From NCBI GenBank assembly GCA_030637805.1, contig DAOWFV010000111.1:1-13845 (forward strand): 13,845 nucleotides of DNA. The letters run 5' to 3'. The position numbers were made by a program, and so were the translations under genes. The notes under the pieces are model-generated. The model did no database searches. It had not been told where the DNA came from and was given only the letters and a program-made list of their open reading frames with translations. Origin of the DNA: Acidobacteriota bacterium. GTDB lineage: Bacteria; Acidobacteriota; Thermoanaerobaculia; Thermoanaerobaculales; Sulfomarinibacteraceae. Below are positions 6,473 to 13,483 of this stretch, in pieces (positions within the stretch are counted from its first letter, which is position 1; each line of letters opens with the position of its first letter).

Positions 6473-6862
6473 ATGGTACGAACCTCGCGGCAGAGACTCG
6501 GTCGAAACGCGGAATGGGCAGCACTGCTGCTGCTCCTCCTCAAGGGCTACCGCCTTCGCCATCGCAACTGGAGGGGCGCCGGCGGAGAGCTCGATCTGGT
6601 GATGCAGCGCCGTTCAGAGATTGTCTTCGTCGAGGTCAAGGCTCGTGCGAGCGGTCTCTACGGCGGCGCGGTCGCCGCGGTGGACGCCCACAAGCGGCGG
6701 GCTCTCACCCGCACCGCCGCCGTCTACCTCGGCCGCTTTGGGCTGTGGGAGCGACCCTGCCGCTTCGACGTGATCACCCTCGACCGACGTGGTGGCCTGT
6801 TGCCGTGGCGCCTGCGCCACTACCGGGACGCATTCCAACCCAATCTTGGCCGGCAGTTTTGA
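6473..6862 (+). CDS. yraN: YraN family protein (UPF0102), nuclease-like fold
   Basis: A 129-residue cytoplasmic protein. Signature residues of the family are present: an early G-x-x-A-E (10-14), GYRLRHRNWRG (24-34), GGELDLV (36-42), VFVEVKAR (50-57) and RFDVITL (96-102). The E-x-D plus E-x-K arrangement is that of a PD-(D/E)xK restriction-endonuclease-like fold; the cellular role of YraN proteins is not well established. The ATG at 6473 has no Shine-Dalgarno, but TAGAAT (6459-6464) lies 8 nt upstream, suggesting a leaderless message. Family members often sit near rnhB or rplS; here neither is present, so the gene stands alone. Its stop codon TGA is part of the first TTTTGAG heptad of the following repeat. 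Confidence 0.92.
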   Translation: MVRTSRQRLGRNAEWAALLLLLLKGYRLRHRNWRGAGGELDLVMQRRSEIVFVEVKARASGLYGGAVAAVDAHKRRALTRTAAVYLGRFGLWERPCRFDVITLDRRGGLLPWRLRHYRDAFQPNLGRQF

Positions 6863-7004
6863 GGGCCGAGTTTTGAGTTTTGAGTTTTGAGTTTTGAGTT
6901 ACGGGCGCCAGTAACGCGCCCAAGCGCGGGCAAATGGCTCCGATTCACCTGACCGACCCGCGCGCCGATAAATCCGAAATCCGAAATTCCTAATTCCTAA
7001 TTGT
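6857..7004. repeat. Heptad-repeat element 3 between convergent genes
   Basis: The left arm has TTTTGAG at 6857-6863 (containing the yraN stop), an in-phase variant GGCCGAG, then four exact TTTTGAG copies (6871-6898). The right arm (6970-7004) has AAATCCG twice, AAATTCC, TAATTCC and TAATTGT, again in strict 7-bp phase. The 71-nt GC-rich core (6899-6969) has a perfect stem, GGGCGC-CAGTAAC-GCGCCC (6903-6921), and a second pair, GCGCGGG/CCCGCGC (6924-6930, 6957-6963). These hairpins could terminate both converging transcripts. The design matches elements 1 and 2, but neither heptads nor core share sequence with them, and these arms are not inverted copies of each other. Confidence 0.85.
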
Positions 7005-7019
7005 CCGGGTGCGTGGCCT

Positions 7020-9419
7020 CTACTTCTGAAACCACTTCTTTTTCTGGATCGTGAGCGGACCCTGGGGACCCCCGAGCCGGGTCTCGTGCCCGGAGTGGTC
7101 GGTGGCCACCACGAAGAACTGCACCCATCCGTTGCCGTGCAGATCCGGACTCACCTCGAACGGGTACATTCCATTGCCCTGGTCCTGGAGGACGATTTCC
7201 CGGTACTCGGGGTTGGATTCGGTGTTCACGACCACCACGACCCGCTCGACCCGGTAGTCGTCGGTCACACTCAGGGGAACGACCAGGGTCTTGTTCTTCC
7301 GGAACGCGAGTTCGAAGTCATTCGGCAGCTCGATGATGGGGTGGCCGGCATCGAGATTCGCCAGTTGAGTCTCGAGGCGACGGCGACCTTCCTCGTATCT
7401 GTCCAGCCAGCCGGAATCGGGCTCGGCCGCCGCCAGGGACCGCAGACCACCTTCGGGATTTCCGGCCTCGCCCATGGCCAGCGCCTCATCGAGGATCTCC
7501 CGCTGCCGCTGCTCCGCCCGTACCTGCTCCCGGCACCAGTTGATCCGCTCCTCGACTCCGGTCCGGCCGGGCCACGCCTTCTGGAGGCTATCGAGCCGGA
7601 CGATAGCGAGCTCGTAATTGCCAGCTTCAATCGCGGTCTCGGCATCCGCCCTTATGGCAACCGCCGCTTGCTCGCGCAACTGGTAGGCTGCGTTGTACTC
7701 CGGTAGCAAGGCACTGACCGCCGCCGAAAGCTCGATGACCCGGAGGTTATCCCCGGCCTCTTGCGCAGCCCACAGGTCGTTGTGGGCGTTCATGGCCTCA
7801 CGCGCGCGGTCCAGGTCCCGCTCCAGGCCGGGCACGGTCCTCAGCTCGGCCCGCGAAAAAGCGGAGACCCCGACTATGCCGCGGCGGAGCATGCGCACGC
7901 TTCCCTGCTCGAGCCCACCCCTGAGATCGCGAATCGCACGGTCGCGATCGGCCCCTGCGAGAGCGCTCCGAATATCCTCGTAGGTCGCCGCCTCGTCCTC
8001 CGTGAAGGCCTCGATCTCCTCGGGCCGGAGCGCCTGGATCGCCGCGCGCGAACCGGCTGCGTCGCCACCCATCAGAAGCGCCTCGGCGCTCTCCAGGCGA
8101 GGGTTGGTGGATGGTGGCAGCTCTGGCTCCGGCGTCGGTTCCGGGGTGGGAACAGGGGTCGGGATCACCATTGGCTCGGGCGGTGCAGCGGGTTGGGCAC
8201 GAGGCAAGATCAGGGTAACGATTACCAGCAATACCACAGCCAGCACCGCCGTCGCGGCGAGCAGAATCGATCGCGGTACAGCTGGGCGCGCCGGCTCGTC
8301 GCTGTCGGCCGCCACCGGCACGGCACTTGGCTTCAAACCTGGTTCAGAAGGTGCGCCGGCGACTGAAGGCGCCTGCTCCGACGAAGGGGGCGTTTCGGAC
8401 GGCATTGAAGGCGGCGCGGCACCGGCAGCGGGAATCAGTTCACCGTCGAGGGTCGGTCCGTCACCCCCGCGGCGAGGAATCTCCGAGATGGACGAGGTCG
8501 CAGGCTCGATGGGGAGCGCCACCTCCGGCACCTCTCCCGGCTCGACCCTGAAGGTTTCGAAGGGCGACAGCTCCTCCCCTCCGAGCACCGCCGTAGCTCC
8601 GGAATCGGCGGGCTCTTCTGGAAGCGCTCGGATCAGCGCATCCCGCATGTCGGCAAGGGACTCCCCACGCACCATCGGATCCAAATTCAGGGCCCGCTTC
8701 AGCATCGAGATCAGGGGTCCGGTGTCGCCAAGGCCCTCCGCCACACCCTTGCCCAGGACCACCCGCGGTTTCTTACCGCCCGCGCCCTCCGCCTCGGTGC
8801 CGAGGAGACGGCAGGCGATCACGGCGAAAGAGAAAAGGTCGCTCCGCCACCCTTCGGCAGGGACGACCGCTGCAGACGGAAGGAGCTCCGGTGCGACCTC
8901 GGGCACATCGGGTTCCGGCCACGTGCCGCCGGCCACCGATGCGAGAAAGGCCGCCGTGCCAAAACCAAGGAGCCGGACCCGCTCCGACTGCCCCTGTTCA
9001 CTAATGAGGATGTTGTCTGCCCGGAGGTTGAGGTGGGACACGCCGGCACTGGCCAGGACCTCGAGCGCGCCGAGAATCTGCAGAAGCACCGGGACCGCCC
9101 GCCCAGGCTGCGGCGCCGCCCAGGCGTTCAGGTCGACGCCGCTGACAACGTCCATCACCAGGAAAACGCTCTGATCGGGTGTGAGGCCGAAGTCGCGAAT
9201 CGGCGGGACCGAGGCGCCCGGGAGGGAACGAACCGCCTCGGCCACCCGGTGGAAGCGCTCGATCTCCTCCTCGCCTGCTACCGGGCTGCCACGGGCGATG
9301 AGCTTGAGCACAACCTCGTCGCCGATGCGGGGGTCGGCCGCCAGGAACACGGTGCTCCAAGGTGAGGTCTTCAGGACCCTCGCAGGACGGTACTCCTCGA
9401 CGATCTCTCGTACCTGCAT
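7020..9419 (-). CDS. Membrane-anchored Ser/Thr kinase-like protein, predicted pseudokinase
   Basis: 799 residues in four parts. Residues about 10-267 form a protein-kinase fold: a degenerate P-loop (LKTSPWSTVFLA, 16-27), the beta-3 lysine Lys39 (VVLKL), HLNLRADN at 129-136 where HRDLKPEN is expected, GFG (152-154) in place of DFG, APE (176-178) and the subdomain IX aspartate (Asp194, SDLFSF). The catalytic Asp is Asn131 and the metal-binding Asp is Gly152, so phosphotransfer is unlikely although nucleotide binding may persist. Residues 268-383 are a Pro/Ser/Glu-rich linker. One transmembrane helix lies at about 384-406. A PTPEP-type linker leads to an extracytoplasmic helical, TPR- or coiled-coil-like region (about 440-690) and a C-terminal beta-rich domain (about 715-790), possibly Ig-like. 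The ATG at 9419 lacks a Shine-Dalgarno but has TATAGT 7 nt upstream. It is divergent from the sigma-54 efflux cluster, which hints at, but does not show, a shared regulation. Confidence 0.88.
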   Translation of the reverse strand: MQVREIVEEYRPARVLKTSPWSTVFLAADPRIGDEVVLKLIARGSPVAGEEEIERFHRVAEAVRSLPGASVPPIRDFGLTPDQSVFLVMDVVSGVDLNAWAAPQPGRAVPVLLQILGALEVLASAGVSHLNLRADNILISEQGQSERVRLLGFGTAAFLASVAGGTWPEPDVPEVAPELLPSAAVVPAEGWRSDLFSFAVIACRLLGTEAEGAGGKKPRVVLGKGVAEGLGDTGPLISMLKRALNLDPMVRGESLADMRDALIRALPEEPADSGATAVLGGEELSPFETFRVEPGEVPEVALPIEPATSSISEIPRRGGDGPTLDGELIPAAGAAPPSMPSETPPSSEQAPSVAGAPSEPGLKPSAVPVAADSDEPARPAVPRSILLAATAVLAVVLLVIVTLILPRAQPAAPPEPMVIPTPVPTPEPTPEPELPPSTNPRLESAEALLMGGDAAGSRAAIQALRPEEIEAFTEDEAATYEDIRSALAGADRDRAIRDLRGGLEQGSVRMLRRGIVGVSAFSRAELRTVPGLERDLDRAREAMNAHNDLWAAQEAGDNLRVIELSAAVSALLPEYNAAYQLREQAAVAIRADAETAIEAGNYELAIVRLDSLQKAWPGRTGVEERINWCREQVRAEQRQREILDEALAMGEAGNPEGGLRSLAAAEPDSGWLDRYEEGRRRLETQLANLDAGHPIIELPNDFELAFRKNKTLVVPLSVTDDYRVERVVVVVNTESNPEYREIVLQDQGNGMYPFEVSPDLHGNGWVQFFVVATDHSGHETRLGGPQGPLTIQKKKWFQK

Positions 9420-9426
9420 CGTTTCT

Positions 9427-9454
9427 ACTATACCGCGGGTTTGGAGCTTGTCCG
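9427..9454 (-). promoter_or_regulatory. Predicted sigma-70-type promoter of the pseudokinase gene
   Basis: On the minus strand, CGGACA (9454-9449, four of six matches to TTGACA) and TATAGT (9432-9427, five of six to TATAAT) are 16 bp apart. The -10 ends 7 nt before the ATG, so transcription would start at or next to the initiation codon. The -35 is the left half of the enhancer site at 9449-9464. Confidence 0.5.
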
Positions 9455-9484
9455 ATTCTGAACAGGCCCGTCGCGCAACCGGAC
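9449..9484 (+). promoter_or_regulatory. Predicted enhancer-binding-protein sites, permease promoter
   Basis: TGTCCGATTCTGAACA (9449-9464) is a partial palindrome of the form TGTYC-N6-GRACA. It matches the site at 12097-12112 at 13 of 16 positions and begins exactly 77 bp before the -24 TGGCAC, as that one does. A weaker second site ending CCGGACA (about 9469-9484) starts 20 bp downstream. The cognate NtrC-type activator is not in the window. Confidence 0.65.
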
Positions 9485-9525
9485 AGAATTACGTTCGAAA
9501 ACGAAAGAACGCCCCCAAAAACGGC

Positions 9526-9540
9526 TGGCACGGACATTGC
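9526..9540 (+). promoter_or_regulatory. Sigma-54 promoter of the ADOP permease
   Basis: TGGCAC-GGACA-TTGC matches the RpoN consensus TGGCAC-N5-TTGC exactly, with the invariant GG (9527-9528) and GC (9539-9540) 10 bp apart. The start of transcription is expected near 9552, giving a leader of about 90 nt that contains the 18-codon ORF at 9570. Confidence 0.88.
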
Positions 9541-9569
9541 GATAAACCCGGGACAGACTGGAGTCTGAC

Positions 9570-9626
9570 GTGGCCCTGATCAACGACATCCGGTACGCCA
9601 TTCGCACCCTGATTCGAATCGAGTAG
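9570..9626 (+). CDS. 18-codon ORF resembling the permease N terminus (remnant or leader peptide)
   Basis: GTG at 9570 opens MALINDIRYAIRTLIRIE and then TAG (9624-9626). TGGAG (9559-9563) is a good Shine-Dalgarno 6 nt before the GTG. LINDIRYAIRTLIR lines up with LLTEIRFALRHLAR of the permease that starts 15 bp further on, and I/L-x-D-I-R-Y-A-x-R-x-L is the usual opening of ADOP-type permeases. It may be the surviving 5' end of a deleted tandem paralogue, or a functional leader whose translation is coupled to the permease. As the first ORF after the sigma-54 start it is probably translated. Confidence 0.55.
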   Translation: MALINDIRYAIRTLIRIE

Positions 9627-9641
9627 CGGAAAGGAACCACC

Positions 9642-12086
9642 ATGGATGGACTGCTCACCGAAATCCGTTTCGCATTGCGGCACCTCGCGAGAAGCCCGTC
9701 GTTCTCGATACTCGTCATCCTCACCCTGGCCCTCGGAATCGGCGCCACCACCGCGATCTTCAGCGTCGTCAACGGCGTGCTGCTGAACGATCTTCCCTAC
9801 CCCGAGTCGGACCGGATGCTCAGGGTCCGCGCCCACTTCCAGGGACGGGTATTCAGCTCAAGCGCGGCGGCCAACTTTCACGATTACCGCGAATTCGAAA
9901 GCGTCAAATTCGTCACTTTTTATCGATTCCAACGGTGGTATCTCGGCGACACGACCGAACCTCGATTTCCTCTCGGAGCCGAGGTCAGCCACGAGTTCTT
10001 CGATGTGGCCGGTATCCAGCCGGCCCTCGGAAGAGGCTTCACACCCGACGACGAGCGGCTCGACACCGACGTGGTGGTCATCAGCCACGGGCTCTGGCAG
10101 AGCCACTTCGCCGGACGGACCGACATCGTGGGCCAGAAAGTCATCCTCGATGGGGCGCCGTACACCGTAATCGGTGTGGCGCCGGCCGGCTTCAACTTTC
10201 CCAACCCCGAGGTGGAGGTATGGCGGCCGCTGTGGTTCGACGTTTCCGCGTCCGGACACCGGACAGACCATCTCTACGAAGTGATCGCGCGGGTGGCGGA
10301 CGGCGTTGCCATCGAAGAGGCGCAGGCGGAGTTCGCCGCCTACGGTGAGCGCATGGTCCAGGAGTATCCCGAGAACTACAAGAACTTCCAGTACGGAATT
10401 TCGGCGGTCAGCCTACTCGAGTCCAGGGTGGGTTCAGTCCGCGCCCCGCTCCTTGTGCTGATGGGCGCCGTGATCTTCGTGCTGCTGATCGCGGTCGCAA
10501 ACGTCGCGAATCTCCTGCTGGTTCGGTCGGAGACCCGTAATCACGAGTTGGCTGTGCGGTCTGCCCTCGGCGCGTCGCGGCCGCGAATCCTGCGGCACCT
10601 GTTCGCCGAGTGCCTCCTGCTGTCGCTCGCCGGCGGCGCCTTGGGTCTGTTGATGGCGTTCTTCGGCACCAGGGCGCTGTTGGCCTTTGCCGAAGGTTCC
10701 GTGCCGCGGACCAACAACGTATCCATCGACATCCGGGTTCTCGTCGTCACGGCGCTGGTCTCGATTGCCGCCGGTCTGCTTGCCGGAGCCTTCCCCGCAC
10801 TCAGAATCTCAGGGCTCCGCGGAGGGCACGTCCTGCGGGCCGGAAATCGCACCATCGCCGCGGGCCGTCGCAACCGTCTGCGCTACGGGCTGGTCGTTGC
10901 CGAGATTGCGCTGTCCGTCATCCTCGTGGTCGGAGCCGGCCTCATGATCCGCACGCTCTCCGAGCTCACCCGCGTCGACGTGGGTTTCCGGACCGACAAT
11001 ATCCTTACCACGAGAATTTCCCTGCCCCAGTCGATCTACGCCGAGGGGCCCAGCATCGCCGACTACTTTCGTACGGTCGAAGAAAAGGTCGAGGCGCTTC
11101 CCGGTGTGATCTCGGCAGGTGTCGTCCGCCAGCTCCCGTTGGCCAGCGGCTTCGGCACCTACTCGATCCAGATCGAGGGCCGCGAGGTCGAGTCCATTGG
11201 GGAGACTCCACACACGTACCTTCAGGTCACCTCCCCCGGCTACTTTGGCACCCTCGGGCTCGCCCCGCTTCGCGGCAGGCTCCACGACGAGCGTGACACG
11301 TACGGCCGTCCTCTGACCGTGACCGTCAACGAGGCATTCGTGCGCCGGCTCCTTTACGGCGAAGAGGCCATCGGCCGGCGCGTCAAACGGTGGGGCGACG
11401 GTCAACCGTGGGCCGAGATCGTTGGTGTCATTCCCGACATCCAGCAGCGGGACCTCGAACGGGAGCCGTACCCCACCATGTACGTCAATCTCGCGCAGAT
11501 CGCGATCGAGGGCCTCCCTGTGGACAGCTTCGAGCTCGGTTTCGCGCGACGCCTCTGGCTGGTCATCCACACCGAGCTGGATGCCGCCGGTTACGCCGAA
11601 CCGATCCGAAACATCCTGCGGGAGTTTGGTCCTGCGGTGCCGGTTGCCGACTTCCGGACCATGGCCGACATCCGCGCCGACACGACGGCGGGCCAGGAGT
11701 TCCCAACCGCGCTACTGATGGTGTTTGGCTTCATCGCCCTGACACTGGCTGTCGTCGGTGTGTACGGGGTGGTGGCGTTCGCCGCCAACCGGCGAGTCTT
11801 CGAAATCGGTATCCGGATGGCCCTGGGGGCGGAACCTTTCGAGGTACGGCGCCTTGTGGTGCGGCACGGGCTGCTGCCAGTGTCCATCGGCGTGGTGATC
11901 GGACTCGCGGGCGCGGTGGTGGCCACCCGTTCGATGCAGAGCCTGCTCTACAACGTCCGCCCGCTGGATCCGAGCACCTTGATCGCGGTGCCGGTGGTGA
12001 TCGTTGCTGCCGCCTTCATTGCCAGCTTCATCCCCGCCCTCCGCGCCTCGCGGGTCGATCCCTCCACCGTCCTGCGGAGCGAATGA
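9642..12086 (+). CDS. ADOP-type (MacB/FtsX duplicated) ABC transporter permease
   Basis: An inner-membrane permease of 814 residues with two MacB_PCD-FtsX modules in tandem. The first begins DGLLTEIRFALRHLARSP, then a helix (about 21-45), a large periplasmic domain (about 50-265), and the FtsX helices around 270-295, 320-345 and 365-388, with the motif HELAVRSALGASRPRIL (301-317). The second module starts with a helix at about 415-437, has its periplasmic part to about 690, and ends with three helices including FEIGIRMALGA, the second copy of the coupling motif. The family name reflects permeases with no adjacent ATPase; here a MacB-type ATPase follows after the adaptor gene, so it is not strictly an orphan. 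The start is ATG 9642 with GGAAAGGAA at 9628-9636. It probably exports or mechanically moves a lipid, peptide or drug substrate with the two downstream genes; the substrate cannot be read from sequence. Transcribed from the sigma-54 promoter at 9526. Confidence 0.93.
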   Translation: MDGLLTEIRFALRHLARSPSFSILVILTLALGIGATTAIFSVVNGVLLNDLPYPESDRMLRVRAHFQGRVFSSSAAANFHDYREFESVKFVTFYRFQRWYLGDTTEPRFPLGAEVSHEFFDVAGIQPALGRGFTPDDERLDTDVVVISHGLWQSHFAGRTDIVGQKVILDGAPYTVIGVAPAGFNFPNPEVEVWRPLWFDVSASGHRTDHLYEVIARVADGVAIEEAQAEFAAYGERMVQEYPENYKNFQYGISAVSLLESRVGSVRAPLLVLMGAVIFVLLIAVANVANLLLVRSETRNHELAVRSALGASRPRILRHLFAECLLLSLAGGALGLLMAFFGTRALLAFAEGSVPRTNNVSIDIRVLVVTALVSIAAGLLAGAFPALRISGLRGGHVLRAGNRTIAAGRRNRLRYGLVVAEIALSVILVVGAGLMIRTLSELTRVDVGFRTDNILTTRISLPQSIYAEGPSIADYFRTVEEKVEALPGVISAGVVRQLPLASGFGTYSIQIEGREVESIGETPHTYLQVTSPGYFGTLGLAPLRGRLHDERDTYGRPLTVTVNEAFVRRLLYGEEAIGRRVKRWGDGQPWAEIVGVIPDIQQRDLEREPYPTMYVNLAQIAIEGLPVDSFELGFARRLWLVIHTELDAAGYAEPIRNILREFGPAVPVADFRTMADIRADTTAGQEFPTALLMVFGFIALTLAVVGVYGVVAFAANRRVFEIGIRMALGAEPFEVRRLVVRHGLLPVSIGVVIGLAGAVVATRSMQSLLYNVRPLDPSTLIAVPVVIVAAAFIASFIPALRASRVDPSTVLRSE

Positions 12087-12096
12087 TGGCTCGTAG

Positions 12097-12133
12097 TGTT
12101 CGATTCCGGACACTTGCGTCCCGCGGGCGGACG
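12097..12133 (+). promoter_or_regulatory. Predicted enhancer-binding-protein sites, adaptor promoter
   Basis: TGTTCGATTCCGGACA (12097-12112) is the partner of the site at 9449, again 77 bp before the -24 element. A second site with an inverted repeat CGTCC-N7-GGACG follows (about 12117-12133), 21 bp on. It resembles the weaker second site of the first promoter (shared CGGAC core followed by A-rich bases). The block begins 10 bp after the permease stop. Confidence 0.65.
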
Positions 12134-12173
12134 AAAAACGCTGCCGACGGCGGTCATCGGGCCCGAAAACGCC

Positions 12174-12188
12174 TGGCACGCGACTTGC
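12174..12188 (+). promoter_or_regulatory. Sigma-54 promoter of the adaptor-ATPase operon
   Basis: TGGCAC-GCGAC-TTGC is another exact RpoN -24/-12 match with GG (12175-12176) and GC (12187-12188) 10 bp apart. It is preceded by AAAACGCC, much as the first promoter is preceded by AAAACGGC. The start of transcription is expected near 12200, which rules out the in-frame GTG at 12190 as initiation codon. Confidence 0.88.
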
Positions 12189-12213
12189 GGTGCCGCACAG
12201 TGGGAAGTTGATG

Positions 12214-13467
12214 ATGGACATTGTTCGAACCGGGATCGCCGAAAAGAAACGCCGCAACCGGTGGATCATCGCCGCTGCCGGAATCGTCGCAGCGGCAGCC
12301 GTGACCGTGGTCGTGGCCGGCCTCGATCCCGCCGCCCCGGCGGTCGACCGTGACACCGTGTGGATCGGTACGGTCGAGCGCGGAACCTTCGAACGGCAGG
12401 TGCGAGGTCATGGCAAATTGGTCCCGGAAAATCTGCGTTGGGTCCAGGCCCGGACCACCGGCCGCGTCGAGGTCATCCACGTCGACCCCGGCCACCGAGT
12501 CGCCGCCGACGGCGTGATCCTCGAACTCTCCAACCCCGAGATCGAACGGTCGGCCATCGACGCCGAGAACGCGCTCCTACGGGCTGAGGCCGAACTCGAG
12601 AGCCTCCGCGTGACCCTCATCTCGTCGGAGCTCGACCAGCGAGCCCGCGCCGCCGAAGTGGACGCGGAGTACATCGGGGCCTCCCTTTTCGCCGAGGCCA
12701 ACCGGGAGCTGTCCGACAAGGGCCTGGTCTCGGACATCCAACTGCGTTCGTCGGAGGCGATGGCTCAAGCGCTGGCGACCCGGCAGGAGATCGAAGCCCA
12801 ACGCCTGGAAATGAACTCCGAGGCCAGCCGCGCTTTTTTGGCGGCGCAACGGGCCGAGGTCGAACAACATCGAGCTCTCTACAATTTGCGCACCGAGCAA
12901 CTAGATGCACTGGCTGTTCGCGCCGGGATCGCCGGCGTCGTGCAGGAAGTCCCGGTGGAGATCGGCCAGCAAGTGGCCACCGGCACCATGCTCGCCAAAG
13001 TGGCCGAACCGACGCGACTGCAGGCCGAGCTGAGAGTCCCTGCGACCCGTGCCCGCGACGTTCGTCCCGGCCAGGCGGTCAGTGTCGACACCCGCAACGG
13101 CCTCGTCGACGGCACGGTGACCCGCGTCGATCCGTCAGTACACGAGGGCTCCGTGATGGTCGAGGTTCGTCTCGATGGCTCCCTGCCGGACGGCGCACGT
13201 CCGGACATGGCGGTGGATGGCGCCATCCAAATCGAACGACTGACCGACGTGCTGTACGTTGGCCGGCCCGTGCAGAGCCAGGAGAATGCAACGATCGGAC
13301 TGTACCGGCTCGAGGGCGACGGCAAGCACGCGCTCCGGGTCAGGGTCGAGCTCGGCAGCTCGTCGGTGGACACCATCGAGATTGTCGACGGTCTCCGTGA
13401 GGGCGACCGGGTGATACTGTCCGACACCAGCCGGTGGGACGAACACGAAAAAATCCGTTTGCGTTGA
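12214..13467 (+). CDS. HlyD/MacA-family periplasmic adaptor protein
   Basis: Membrane-fusion protein of 417 residues joining an inner-membrane ABC permease to an outer-membrane channel. A short basic cytoplasmic end (MDIVRTGIAEKKRRNR) is followed by one helix (about 18-36), then the first half of a biotinyl-lipoyl domain (GRVEVIHVDPGHRVAADGVILEL, about 83-105). An Ala/Glu-rich alpha-helical hairpin (about 110-220) comes next, then the second lipoyl half (AGIAGVVQEVPVEIGQQVATG, about 233-253), beta-barrel and membrane-proximal domains. I chose ATG 12214 because GGGAAG (12202-12207) is 6 nt upstream and it lies inside the sigma-54 transcript; ATG 12211 is possible but too close to that site. 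The ATPase gene begins 16 bp after the stop, so the two form an operon. No outer-membrane component is in the window. Confidence 0.93.
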   Translation: MDIVRTGIAEKKRRNRWIIAAAGIVAAAAVTVVVAGLDPAAPAVDRDTVWIGTVERGTFERQVRGHGKLVPENLRWVQARTTGRVEVIHVDPGHRVAADGVILELSNPEIERSAIDAENALLRAEAELESLRVTLISSELDQRARAAEVDAEYIGASLFAEANRELSDKGLVSDIQLRSSEAMAQALATRQEIEAQRLEMNSEASRAFLAAQRAEVEQHRALYNLRTEQLDALAVRAGIAGVVQEVPVEIGQQVATGTMLAKVAEPTRLQAELRVPATRARDVRPGQAVSVDTRNGLVDGTVTRVDPSVHEGSVMVEVRLDGSLPDGARPDMAVDGAIQIERLTDVLYVGRPVQSQENATIGLYRLEGDGKHALRVRVELGSSSVDTIEIVDGLREGDRVILSDTSRWDEHEKIRLR

Positions 13468-13483
13468 GAAAAGGAGCGAAGCA

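Noticed and set aside
8002..9174. 390-codon plus-strand frame inside the pseudokinase region
   Set aside because: It is antisense to the well-supported kinase-like gene. Its Ser/Ala/Gly/Arg-rich translation mirrors the proline- and glutamate-rich linker codons of the real gene.
12190..12213. GTG start at 12190 for the HlyD-family adaptor
   Set aside because: It begins 2 nt after the -12 GC of the sigma-54 promoter and thus lies upstream of the expected transcription start. It also adds residues before the natural MDIVR opening.
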